Source: DASPWW01 sp963756745 (GTDB taxonomy: Bacteria; Actinomycetota; Thermoleophilia; Solirubrobacterales; 70-9). Taken from it: a stretch of DNA of 64,000 nucleotides. A model generated the notes under the pieces. That model was given only the letters and a program-made list of their open reading frames with translations, was not told where the DNA came from and made no database searches. Location of the stretch: positions 113,320 to 177,319 of the forward strand of contig CAVWOU010000011.1 in the NCBI GenBank assembly GCA_963756745.1, in the 5' to 3' direction. This document shows positions 8,342 through 16,448 of the stretch, in pieces (the first letter of the stretch is position 1; each line of letters opens with the position of its first letter). Both the position numbers and the translations under genes were made by a program.

Positions 8342-8350
8342 AGCCGCCGG

Positions 8351-8356
8351 TACGCT
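8351..8356 (+). promoter_or_regulatory. Possible -10 box before purS
   Basis: TACGCT lies 6 nt before the purS GTG, in the 21-nt gap after purC. It could give an internal leaderless transcript for purS-purQ; read-through from purC is equally likely. Confidence 0.3.
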
Positions 8357-8362
8357 GGAGCG

Positions 8363-8635
8363 GTGAAGGCGCGTGTCCTGATCCGCCCCAAGGAGGGCAT
8401 CCTCGACCCGCAAGGCAAGGCGGTCGAGCGGGCCCTGCCGGCGCTCGGATTCGACGATGTCTCGCACGTTCGGGTCGGCCGACTGGTCGAGCTCGAGGCG
8501 GAGAACGACGACCGTCTGGCGGAGCTGTGCGAGAAGCTGCTCGCCAACCCCTTGATCGAGGACTACGAAATCCAGCTCATGGACACCGAACCCCGCCGCC
8601 CCCGGACGCGAAGCGGAGGAGGCGGCGGGCAATGA
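8363..8635 (+). CDS. purS: Phosphoribosylformylglycinamidine synthase subunit PurS
   Basis: 90 residues from GTG. Small structural subunit that bridges PurQ and PurL. Matches the family opening KARVLIRPKEGILDPQGKAVERAL, with LGFDDVSHVRVGRLVEL and CEKLLANPLIEDYEI. The core is ~80 residues; the extra Arg/Gly tail (PRRPRTRSGGGGG) is not part of the fold. Its stop TGA overlaps the purQ ATG. Confidence 0.95.
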   Translation: MKARVLIRPKEGILDPQGKAVERALPALGFDDVSHVRVGRLVELEAENDDRLAELCEKLLANPLIEDYEIQLMDTEPRRPRTRSGGGGGQ

Positions 8636-9309
8636 TGTTCGGAGTCGTTCAGTTCCCTGGCTCTTGCGACGATCGCGACGCCCTGGCGGGCGCTGGGCGA
8701 GTCGGCGACGCGCGCCTACTGTGGCACGAGGAGACCGACCTGAACGGGATCGACGCGGTGCTCGTTCCGGGCGGGTTCTCCTACGGCGACTACCTGCGCG
8801 CGGGCGCGATCGCGCGGTTCTCCCCTGTGATGGGAGCGGTGGCGGAGTTCGCCGCCGACGGCGGGCCGGTGCTCGGGATCTGCAACGGGTTCCAGGTCCT
8901 GTGCGAGGCGGGGCTGCTTCCCGGCGCGCTGCTCCCAAACGCGGGGCTGCGCTTCGTGTGCCGCCAGGTGGATGTCACCCTCGAGAGCGCCGACACGCCG
9001 TTCACAGCGGGCTCCGGGCCCGGCGGGAGACTGTCGATCCCGGTAAAGCACATGTCGGGCCGCTACTTCGCGCCGGACGATCAGCTCGACGCGCTCGAGG
9101 CCTCGGACCAGGTGGTCTTCCGCTACGCCCAGGGGCACAACCCCAATGGCTCCGTCCGCGACATCGCCGGGGTCTGCAGCGAGGCCCGCAACGTCGTCGG
9201 GCTGATGCCGCACCCCGAGCACGCAGTCGACACGCTGACCGGCTCGAGCGACGGGCTTGCGCTGTTCGGCTCGGTGGCGGCCCGCGAAGCGGTCGCACCA
9301 GGCCGGTAG
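8632..9309 (+). CDS. purQ: Phosphoribosylformylglycinamidine synthase subunit PurQ (glutaminase)
   Basis: 225 residues. Class I glutamine amidotransferase feeding ammonia to PurL. Seen: FPGSCDDRDA, VLVPGGFSYGDYLRAGAIA, the nucleophile elbow LGICNGFQVLCEAGLLPGAL with catalytic Cys, and the HPEH catalytic His/Glu near the C-terminus. ATG at 8632 overlaps the purS stop. In most relatives purL follows directly; here 11.8 kb of glycan genes intervene. Confidence 0.96.
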   Translation: MMFGVVQFPGSCDDRDALAGAGRVGDARLLWHEETDLNGIDAVLVPGGFSYGDYLRAGAIARFSPVMGAVAEFAADGGPVLGICNGFQVLCEAGLLPGALLPNAGLRFVCRQVDVTLESADTPFTAGSGPGGRLSIPVKHMSGRYFAPDDQLDALEASDQVVFRYAQGHNPNGSVRDIAGVCSEARNVVGLMPHPEHAVDTLTGSSDGLALFGSVAAREAVAPGR

Positions 9310-9337
9310 CGCCGCGCGCTCTACATTTGGTCGCCGG

Positions 9338-10435
9338 ATGAGGCTTGTAATGGCGATGAAGGTGCGCGACGAGGAAGACGTCCTCGACGTGAACCTGCGC
9401 TACCACCGCGCGCAGGGAGTGGACCATTTCGTCGTCACCGACAACGGCTCGACCGACGACACCCCCGAGATCCTGCGCCGGTACGAGGCCGACGGAGTGC
9501 TGACGCTGATCGAGGAGCCGTCGACGCAGGACTTCCGCGACCAGGCGCACTGGTGGGTCACCCGGATGGCGCGGCTGGCCGCTACGGACCTTGGCGCCGA
9601 CTGGGTCGTCCATGCCGACGCCGACGAGTTCTGGTCCCCGGTGACCGGGACGCTGAAGCAGGCGCTGGCCGAGATCCCCGAGGAGTACAGCGTCGTGCTC
9701 GCCCCGCGACCTGAGTTCGTCGCGCGGCCCGAAGGGCCGGGGGAGTTCTGGGAGCGGATGACGATCCGGGAGGCTCGCTCGCGCCTGCGCCCCAAGGTCG
9801 CCCACCGCGCCGAGCCGGACGCTGTCCTCCATCGAGGCGCCCACGACGTCGACGTCGATCGCGACGAGGGCGGGGTACGGCACTCCGGCCGCGCCGTGAT
9901 GCGGGCGGTGAAGTCGACCCGGGCGGCGGACGAGGACCGGCTGATCTGGGCGCCGGTGTGGCCGGCTCGCGTGCTGCACTACCCGCTGCGCTCGTTCGAC
10001 CAGTACCGCCGCAAGGTCGAGATCACCTTGCGCGGCGGGTTCGACGACCGCGCCCACGATGACCTGCGGCGCGAGGTCGGGGCCGGGCGGCTGCCGGACC
10101 TCTACGCGACCCTCGTCGAGGACGACGACGCCATCGAGCGGGGAGTGCGGGAGGGCCGCCTTGTCGAGGATCGAAGCGTCGGCGAAGTCCTCACCTCCGG
10201 AGCAGGAACCTCGCTCTCGGCGGAGGACGTGGAGCGTGACCTCGCCGAGCTGCAAGCCGACGCGATGCAGACGCTCGCGCGCACGCAGCGCTCCCTGATC
10301 CGGCAGCTCGACACGTTCCGGGGGAGGGTCCGCAAGCAGCGCTCGCGTCTCGAGGACGCCGAGCGCGGCCGCCGCTGGGGCCGCGTGCGCAACGGTGCCG
10401 CGCGGATCCTGCGCCAGTCCCGCTCCGACCGTTGA
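9338..10435 (+). CDS. Glycosyltransferase family 2-like protein (PF13704 type)
   Basis: 365 residues. The N-terminal half has the GT-A signature of the Glyco_tranf_2_4 group: MKVRDEEDVLDVNLRYHRAQGVDHF, TDNGSTDDTPEIL and the metal-binding DxD in VHADADEFW near residue 90. The middle has HYPLRSFDQYRRKV, typical of this group. The last ~110 residues are rich in charged residues (AELQADAMQTLARTQRSLIRQLD) and probably form a coiled coil. Donor and acceptor unknown. First gene of the island between purQ and purL; the TTGA overlap couples it to the next sulfotransferase. Confidence 0.83.
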   Translation: MRLVMAMKVRDEEDVLDVNLRYHRAQGVDHFVVTDNGSTDDTPEILRRYEADGVLTLIEEPSTQDFRDQAHWWVTRMARLAATDLGADWVVHADADEFWSPVTGTLKQALAEIPEEYSVVLAPRPEFVARPEGPGEFWERMTIREARSRLRPKVAHRAEPDAVLHRGAHDVDVDRDEGGVRHSGRAVMRAVKSTRAADEDRLIWAPVWPARVLHYPLRSFDQYRRKVEITLRGGFDDRAHDDLRREVGAGRLPDLYATLVEDDDAIERGVREGRLVEDRSVGEVLTSGAGTSLSAEDVERDLAELQADAMQTLARTQRSLIRQLDTFRGRVRKQRSRLEDAERGRRWGRVRNGAARILRQSRSDR

Positions 10436-11352
10436 ATTTGTTCATCCAGGGAATGCGGCGTTCGGGGACCACGATCCTCTACGACGCGCTGCTCGACGAC
10501 CCGGAGTTGAGTTGCTTCTACGAGCCGCTGCGCGAGGAGAAGGAGACGGTAGGGGGCGGCAGCGGCGCGCGGGACCTGGACGTGTTCGCGGAGACGCGCG
10601 CGATCCGCGACCGGTTCCGGCGCGAGCACTACCCGGATCTCCCGATCGACGCGTTCAACTGGGGCGGCCCGCGGGAGCCGACGCTTGAGCTCGAGCCCGA
10701 GTTGCCCGGGCACTGCGTCGAGCTGCTGCGCCACCTGATCGAGCTCGGCGACGCGACGGGGACCGCGGACACCGTGATCAAGGAGACCCGGCTGTACCTC
10801 AAGGTCGCGGCGCTCCACCGGCTCGACCCCGAGGGTGCGCTGGTCCACGTCGTCCGGGATCCCCGCGCCGTCACCGCGTCGATCGTGCTGGGGCGCAATC
10901 GCCGGCGTCAGCGCAAGCTGCGCACACCGGACGATTTCTTCGCCGACCGCGTGGATCGCAAGCTGTGGTCGAGTCGCGAGATCTCCGAAAGGCTGGTGGA
11001 GCGCTCGGGGTACCCCGCGATCGGCAACCCCTCGAACGCCGAGCGGGTGCTGCTCGTGTGGCGACTCACCTTCGAGGCGGCGCGGGTCGACGGACTTCGC
11101 CTGTTTGGGAATCGCTACCTGCTGCTTCGAAATGAGGACGTTCGCACCGACCCCGCGGGGTCGATCGAGCGCGTCTACCGGATGTTCGACCGTCCCGTTC
11201 CCGAGGGGGTCGCTTCGTGGGCTCGGGCGAACGTTCGGCCGCCCCAGGAGCCCTATGCGACGGGGGATCCGCGGTGGCGAGAGGCGGTGGAGCGCCTCGG
11301 CATGGCCGACGCCGTCGAGGAAGCGGGATACGGCGAGGTTCTGGCATCCTGA
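10432..11352 (+). CDS. Sulfotransferase, single domain
   Basis: 306 residues from TTG at 10432, overlapping the previous stop. PAPS-dependent sulfotransferase fold: the 5'-phosphosulfate loop is FIQGMRRSGTTILYDAL at residues ~4-20, and the 3'-phosphate site is the LVHVVRDPRAVTASIV block. It differs from the double-domain proteins downstream, lacking PPETHF and WGDK(T/S)P, so it belongs to another branch. Likely transfers sulfate to a sugar or lipid; acceptor unknown. Sits between two glycosyltransferases. Confidence 0.85.
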   Translation: MNLFIQGMRRSGTTILYDALLDDPELSCFYEPLREEKETVGGGSGARDLDVFAETRAIRDRFRREHYPDLPIDAFNWGGPREPTLELEPELPGHCVELLRHLIELGDATGTADTVIKETRLYLKVAALHRLDPEGALVHVVRDPRAVTASIVLGRNRRRQRKLRTPDDFFADRVDRKLWSSREISERLVERSGYPAIGNPSNAERVLLVWRLTFEAARVDGLRLFGNRYLLLRNEDVRTDPAGSIERVYRMFDRPVPEGVASWARANVRPPQEPYATGDPRWREAVERLGMADAVEEAGYGEVLAS

Positions 11353-11405
11353 GCGGCCCCTCCGCCGGGCCGCCGCGCCCGGGCACGCACACCAACCCCG
11401 ACGCC

Positions 11406-12506
11406 ATGCGAATCGGAATCGTCTCCAAGTGGTTTGACCGTGGCCAGCCCGTGGTCGGGCGCTACCTGCGCTCGGCCTTCGAGGAGCTCGGACACGAAAC
11501 ATTCGTGCTCGCGCGGCCGAAAAAGGAACGTGGGCCGCGGCCGGGCGCGCTCGATCGCGATGGAGTCTGGGACCAGCCGGGGATCACCGAGGCGTCGGCC
11601 TTCGAGGTTCCGCTGGCCGAGTACGAGGATTGGGTGGCGGCCAACGGGATCGACGCCGTGTTCTGCGACCAGAACTACCAGTTCGCCGAGCTCGCGGCTC
11701 TCCGTCGCGGCGGCACGAAGGTCGCTGGGCGCTTTGTGTGGGAGCACTTCGCGGAGGAGCACGTGGCCGGGGCGCTCGAGAGCTACGACCTCATCTACTC
11801 GATGACCCGCGCCGAGCAGGAGCGCTACCGCGGCTGGGGCATCGAGACGCCCTACGTGCAGTGGGGCTGCCACCCGGAGCTGACTTCGATCGAGCCGCAC
11901 CGGGACGCGGACGTGGTCCGGTGCATCTTTCCTGGGGGTTTCATCGGGCACCGCAAGCCCGTTCTCGACGTCGTCCAGGCATTCGCGAAGACCGATCACG
12001 CCCGGCTGCGGCTCCTCGTCACGGCGCAGATCGACCGGCGCCTGGAGGAGGCCGGCGCGATCGCCGCCGGCGACCCACGGATCGAGATCCAGCTCGAGAA
12101 CCTGCCGCGGCTCGCCTACCTGGCGCGGTTCGCCGCGTGCGACGTGTGCCTCGCGATCAGCCGCTGGGAGGGCCTGGGGCTGCCCCTTTACGAGGCGCTC
12201 GCGTTCGGGATGCCGGTGATCACGAACGACGTTCCGCCGATGAACGAGCCGATCGTGCACGATCGGAACGGGCTGCTCGTGCGGTCCTACCCCGACGGCC
12301 ACGCCAAGTCGGGCATCCCCGCCTACCGTCCCGAGGTCGACGACCTGGCGGCGGCGATCGAGCGGATCGCCGACACCGAGGTTCGCGCGCGCCTGTCGGC
12401 CGGGGCCCGCGAAACACGGGAGCGCCTGAGCTGGTCGCGGACGGTCGAGGGGATGGGGGCAATGGTGGACAGGCTCCAGGGAGTGACCCCCGGCGTCGCC
12501 AGATAG
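11406..12506 (+). CDS. Glycosyltransferase family 4 (GT-B fold)
   Basis: 366 residues. N-terminal MRIGIVSKWFDRGQPVVGRYLRSAFEELGH resembles GT-B N-domains; the C-domain has CIFPGGFIGHRKPVLDVVQAFAK, the ISRWEGLGLPLYEALAFGMPVITND loop and NGLLVR, where the EGLGLPLYEA Glu contacts the nucleotide sugar. The truncated gene at 2-325 is a paralogue. ATG at 11406 gives the natural start. Its stop (TAG, 12504-12506) overlaps by one base a GTG in frame with the next sulfotransferase, so the two are probably coupled. Confidence 0.9.
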   Translation: MRIGIVSKWFDRGQPVVGRYLRSAFEELGHETFVLARPKKERGPRPGALDRDGVWDQPGITEASAFEVPLAEYEDWVAANGIDAVFCDQNYQFAELAALRRGGTKVAGRFVWEHFAEEHVAGALESYDLIYSMTRAEQERYRGWGIETPYVQWGCHPELTSIEPHRDADVVRCIFPGGFIGHRKPVLDVVQAFAKTDHARLRLLVTAQIDRRLEEAGAIAAGDPRIEIQLENLPRLAYLARFAACDVCLAISRWEGLGLPLYEALAFGMPVITNDVPPMNEPIVHDRNGLLVRSYPDGHAKSGIPAYRPEVDDLAAAIERIADTEVRARLSAGARETRERLSWSRTVEGMGAMVDRLQGVTPGVAR

Positions 12507-12514
12507 TGACGAGC

Positions 12515-14470
12515 ATGGCCGATCCGAGGACAAGTCATCGCAACGGGACGCCAGGCGCACGCGCTCCGGTCCCGTTTATCGTCGGCGTGGGTCGCTCCGG
12601 CACGACGCTGATGCGCCTGATGCTCGACGCCCATCCGGACCTCGCGATCCCGCCCGAGACTCACTTCGTGCCGGAGCTCATCGAGTTGTTCGAGGCGGAC
12701 GAGGATGCTGGACCCGACGAGGTCGTCGAGATCATCGCCTCCGGCCGTCACTGGGGCGACTTCGACCTCGATCGCGACACGCTCACCGACCGGGTGCGGG
12801 CCGCCGGGCCGCTCGACGCCGCGGCGGCGATTCGCGCCTTCTTCGAGCTCTACGCCGAGCGCGAGGGCAAGCCCCGGTGGGGCGACAAGACGCCGATCTA
12901 CGTCAAGCACATGCGCGAGATCGAGGACGTGATCGGCGAGGCGCGGTTCGTGCACCTGATCCGGGACGGGCGAGACGTCGCGCTGTCGCGCGCCGGCCGG
13001 GCGCTGCGCCACGCCGCCCCGATGCCGAAGGTGGCGAGGCGATGGAAGCGTCGGATCCTCAACGCGCGGGCCCAGGGTGAGCAGCTCGGCCACTACCTCG
13101 AGGTTCGCTACGAGGACCTGATCGTCGACACGGAGCCGACGCTGCGCGCGGTGTGCGAGTTCATCGAGCTGCCGTGGGACGAGCGCATGCTGGCCTACCA
13201 CGAGCGAGCGGGCGAGAGGCTGCGGGAATTCGGCGACCTTCCCAGCGCGGGCGGAAAGCCGGCGCGGCCCGGCGAGGAGCGGCTCGCCGCGCACGCGAAG
13301 ACGAGGGAGCCGCCGGATCCCTCGAGGCTCGCGCGCTGGAAGACCGAGATGAGCCGCGAGGACCGCGCGGCCTTCGAGCGCGTGGCCGGCGATCTGCTCG
13401 CGGAGCTCGGCTACGAGGTTCCCCGTGGCGCTGAATTTCGCCGCCGGGTGGGGCGACTGCTCGCGCCGCTACGGCGACGAGGTGCGTCCGGGAAGCCGCG
13501 CGTAACCGTGCATGAGCCTGACGCGGACCCCGCCGCGCCCCGACGCGAAGCTGAGGACGCGGCGGGCATTGATCAGGGCCACGAGGGGCCTCCCGCCCCA
13601 TTTGTCGTCGGCGTCACGCGCTCCGGCACGACGCTGCTGCGGATGATGCTCGACGCCCACCCGCAGCTGACGATCCCGCCCGAGACCCACTTCATCCCCG
13701 ACCTGATCGAGGCCTCGCGGGAGGAGCACGCTTCGCCGGAGCGCCTGCACGAGCTGGTCGTGAACAACCGGCGCTGGGGCGACTTCCACCTCGATTCCGA
13801 CGAGTTGCTGAAGCGCTACCAGGAGATCGTGCCGCTCAACGCCGGAGACGCGATCCGGGCCTTCTTCGACCTCTACGCCGAGGGCCAGGGCAAGCCGCGG
13901 TGGGGGGACAAGACCCCGATCTACATCAACCGCATGATGCTGATCGAGCGCGCGCTGCCCGAGGCGCGCTTCATCCACCTGATCCGCGACGGGCGCGACG
14001 CGGCGCTTTCACGGGCCAAGCGGGTGCTGAAGGAGCCGACCCCGATGCACAAGGTCGCCGAGCGGTGGCGCAACCGGATCATCCGCGCCCGCGAGCAGGG
14101 CCCGCGGCTCGGCCACTACCTCGAGCTGCGCTACGAGGACGTCGTGCTCGACACCGAGGCCACGCTGCGGCGGATCTGCGAGTACGTCGATCTGCCCTGG
14201 GACGACGCGATGCTGCACTATCACGAGCGCGCCGCCGAGCGGATGCGCGAGATGCACCGCGACCTCCCGCCCGAGCCCGGGAAGCCGCTGCGCCCCGCGG
14301 ACCACCGGATGGCCGCCCACGCGCTCACCTCCGAGCCGCCCGACCCGAGCCGGCTCGGCCGGTGGAAGACCGAGATGAGCCCCGAGGATCGCGCCGCGTT
14401 CGAGGACGCCGCCGGGGACCTGCTCGCCGAGCTCGGCTACGAGCTCGAGGGCGAGCCGGTCGGCCGATGA
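12515..14470 (+). CDS. Tandem two-domain sulfotransferase, protein 1
   Basis: 651 residues from ATG (GTG at 12506 also possible). Two complete Sulfotransfer_3-type domains in one chain. Domain 1, residues ~18-300: PAPS loop GVGRSGTTLMRLMLDAHP, IPPETHFVP, WGDKTPIYVKHM, 3'-phosphate motif VHLIRDGRDVALS. Domain 2, ~360-645: GVTRSGTTLLRMMLDAHPQ, IPPETHFIP, WGDKTPIYINRM, IHLIRDGRDAALS. A ~60-residue charged linker joins them. Both halves keep the motifs needed for PAPS binding and so look active. Ordinary members are ~300 residues, so this is a fusion. Stop overlaps the next gene (ATGA). Acceptor unknown; a sulfated surface glycan or glycolipid is the natural guess. Confidence 0.9.
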   Translation: MADPRTSHRNGTPGARAPVPFIVGVGRSGTTLMRLMLDAHPDLAIPPETHFVPELIELFEADEDAGPDEVVEIIASGRHWGDFDLDRDTLTDRVRAAGPLDAAAAIRAFFELYAEREGKPRWGDKTPIYVKHMREIEDVIGEARFVHLIRDGRDVALSRAGRALRHAAPMPKVARRWKRRILNARAQGEQLGHYLEVRYEDLIVDTEPTLRAVCEFIELPWDERMLAYHERAGERLREFGDLPSAGGKPARPGEERLAAHAKTREPPDPSRLARWKTEMSREDRAAFERVAGDLLAELGYEVPRGAEFRRRVGRLLAPLRRRGASGKPRVTVHEPDADPAAPRREAEDAAGIDQGHEGPPAPFVVGVTRSGTTLLRMMLDAHPQLTIPPETHFIPDLIEASREEHASPERLHELVVNNRRWGDFHLDSDELLKRYQEIVPLNAGDAIRAFFDLYAEGQGKPRWGDKTPIYINRMMLIERALPEARFIHLIRDGRDAALSRAKRVLKEPTPMHKVAERWRNRIIRAREQGPRLGHYLELRYEDVVLDTEATLRRICEYVDLPWDDAMLHYHERAAERMREMHRDLPPEPGKPLRPADHRMAAHALTSEPPDPSRLGRWKTEMSPEDRAAFEDAAGDLLAELGYELEGEPVGR

Positions 14471-16398
14471 TCGGGCGGCGGAGCCAGCCGCCGGCGCCGT
14501 TCGTCGTCGGCATGAACCGCTCGGGCACGACGTTGCTGCGGATGATGCTCGACGCGCACCCGCAGCTGACGATTCCGCCTGAGACTCACTTCGTCCCGGA
14601 CCTGGTCAAGGTCGCTCGCGAGGGGGCAGCGAGTCCGGAGGCGCTGCTCAAGGTGATCGTCGCGCAGCGCGAGTGGGGCGACTTCGGGCTCACGGAGGAT
14701 GAGCTGCTGGACCGATTCCGCGCGATCGGCTCGCCCGACGCGGGCGACGCGATCCGCGCCTTCTTCGAGGCGTACGCCGAACGGGTCGGGAAGCCACGCT
14801 GGGGCGACAAGACGCCGCGCTACGTGACCCGGATGCGCTTGATCGCCGACGCGCTGCCCGAGGCGCATTTCGTGCACGTGATCCGGGACGGGCGAGACGT
14901 CGCGCTATCGGTCCGCGATCGCACGGTCAAGGACTACACGGTGGAGCGCGTCGCGCAGCGGTGGAAGGAGAAGGTCTCGAAAGCGCGCCGCGACGCCCCG
15001 CTGCTCAAGCACTACGTGGAGCTGCGATACGAGGACCTCGTGCTCGACCCGAAGGGCTCGCTGCGCAAGATCAGCGAGTTCGTGGACCTGCCGTACGACG
15101 ACGCGATGCTGCGCTACCACGAGCAGGCCGAACGGCGGCTGCAGGAGATGGCCCGGGAGCTGCCCGAGCAGGGCGGCAAGACCCGGCTCAGCGTCGAGCG
15201 CCGGATGGCCACGCACGCACGCACAACGGAGCCGCCGGACCCCGAGCGCGTCACGCGGTGGCGAAACGAGATGAGCGCTGACGACCAGGCAGCGTTCGAA
15301 GGCGTCGCCGGCGCCCTGCTCGTCGAGCTGGGCTATGAGGTCGGAGGCCGCGACGGAGGCGGGGCATCGCCCGAGACGGGCTCGCCGTCGGGCCTGGGCG
15401 AGCTGCAAACCCCGCGCCGAGCGAACCCGGTAGTGCGGCTCGCGCTGCGTGCACGGGAGATCAAAGCGCGCCGGGCAAGCTCCCGCCGCGTCGCCTCGGG
15501 CGATCTGGCCCCTGCGCCGTTCGTGGTCGGGGCGACGCGCTCGGGAACGACGCTGCTTCGGTTGATGCTCGACGCGCACCCCGAGATGGCGATTCCGTCG
15601 GAAACCCACTTCATCCCCAACCTGATCAAGGCCTACCGGCTCGAGAGCGCCACCCCGGAGCGGATGTGCGAGGTGGTGACCGCACACCGCCGCTGGGGGG
15701 ACTTCCACCTCGACCCGGAGGAGCTGCTCGAGCGGTTTCGCGCCATCGACCCGATCAACCCGGGCGATGCGGCCCGCGCCTTCTTCCAGCTCTACGCGGA
15801 GCGAGAGGGCAAGACGCGGTGGGGCGACAAGACGCCGGGGTACGTCCGCGAGATGCACCGCATCGAGAGCGTCCTCCCCGAGGCGAGGTTCGTCCACCTC
15901 GTCCGCGACGGACGCGACGTCGCGCTGTCTGTGCTGGGGATGAACTGGGGTCCGAGCACCGTGCCCGAGGCGGCGTTCAGGTGGAAGAAGCGGATTCTGC
16001 GCGCTCGCGAGCAGGCGCCGCGGATCGGGCACTACGTGGAGATCCGTTACGAAGACCTCGTGCGCGACACCGAGGACACGCTGCGGCGAATCTGCGAGTT
16101 CATCGAATTGCCATACGACGAGGCGATGCTGCGCTACCACGAGCGCGCGCCCGAGCGCCTCCAGGAGAAGGCCCGCGACCTGGATCGAGGGCCGGACAAG
16201 GCGCCCCAGTCCGCCGAGGCCCGGCTCTCCAGCCACGCGCTCGCCACCCAGCCGCCGGACCCCGACCGGATCGAGCGGTGGCGCACGGAGATGAGCGCCG
16301 AGGACCGCGCCGTGTACGAGGAGCTCGCGGGCGACCTGCTCGCCGATCTCGGCTACGAGGTCGAGACGGTGCCCGCCCAGCGCCCGATTCGTACCTGA
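14467..16398 (+). CDS. Tandem two-domain sulfotransferase, protein 2
   Basis: 643 residues. A second fusion of the same kind. Domain 1: MNRSGTTLLRMMLDAHPQ at ~16-33, IPPETHFVPD, WGDKTPRYV, VHVIRDGRDVALS. Domain 2, PAPS loop near residue 358: ATRSGTTLLRLMLDAHPEM, then IPSETHF (Ser replacing the second Pro), WGDKTPGYV, VHLVRDGRDVALS. The linker is Arg-rich (RANPVVRLALRAREIKAR). Domain 1 shares its PAPS-loop segment almost exactly with domain 2 of the preceding protein, and domain 2 resembles the single-domain gene at 20206, suggesting successive duplication. No signal peptide; cytoplasmic. Confidence 0.9.
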   Translation: MIGRRSQPPAPFVVGMNRSGTTLLRMMLDAHPQLTIPPETHFVPDLVKVAREGAASPEALLKVIVAQREWGDFGLTEDELLDRFRAIGSPDAGDAIRAFFEAYAERVGKPRWGDKTPRYVTRMRLIADALPEAHFVHVIRDGRDVALSVRDRTVKDYTVERVAQRWKEKVSKARRDAPLLKHYVELRYEDLVLDPKGSLRKISEFVDLPYDDAMLRYHEQAERRLQEMARELPEQGGKTRLSVERRMATHARTTEPPDPERVTRWRNEMSADDQAAFEGVAGALLVELGYEVGGRDGGGASPETGSPSGLGELQTPRRANPVVRLALRAREIKARRASSRRVASGDLAPAPFVVGATRSGTTLLRLMLDAHPEMAIPSETHFIPNLIKAYRLESATPERMCEVVTAHRRWGDFHLDPEELLERFRAIDPINPGDAARAFFQLYAEREGKTRWGDKTPGYVREMHRIESVLPEARFVHLVRDGRDVALSVLGMNWGPSTVPEAAFRWKKRILRAREQAPRIGHYVEIRYEDLVRDTEDTLRRICEFIELPYDEAMLRYHERAPERLQEKARDLDRGPDKAPQSAEARLSSHALATQPPDPDRIERWRTEMSAEDRAVYEELAGDLLADLGYEVETVPAQRPIRT

Positions 16399-16448
16399 AC
16401 TCCCCCGCCGTTAGCAGCCTTTCAACACGGGTGGTCGAACGCCTTCGT

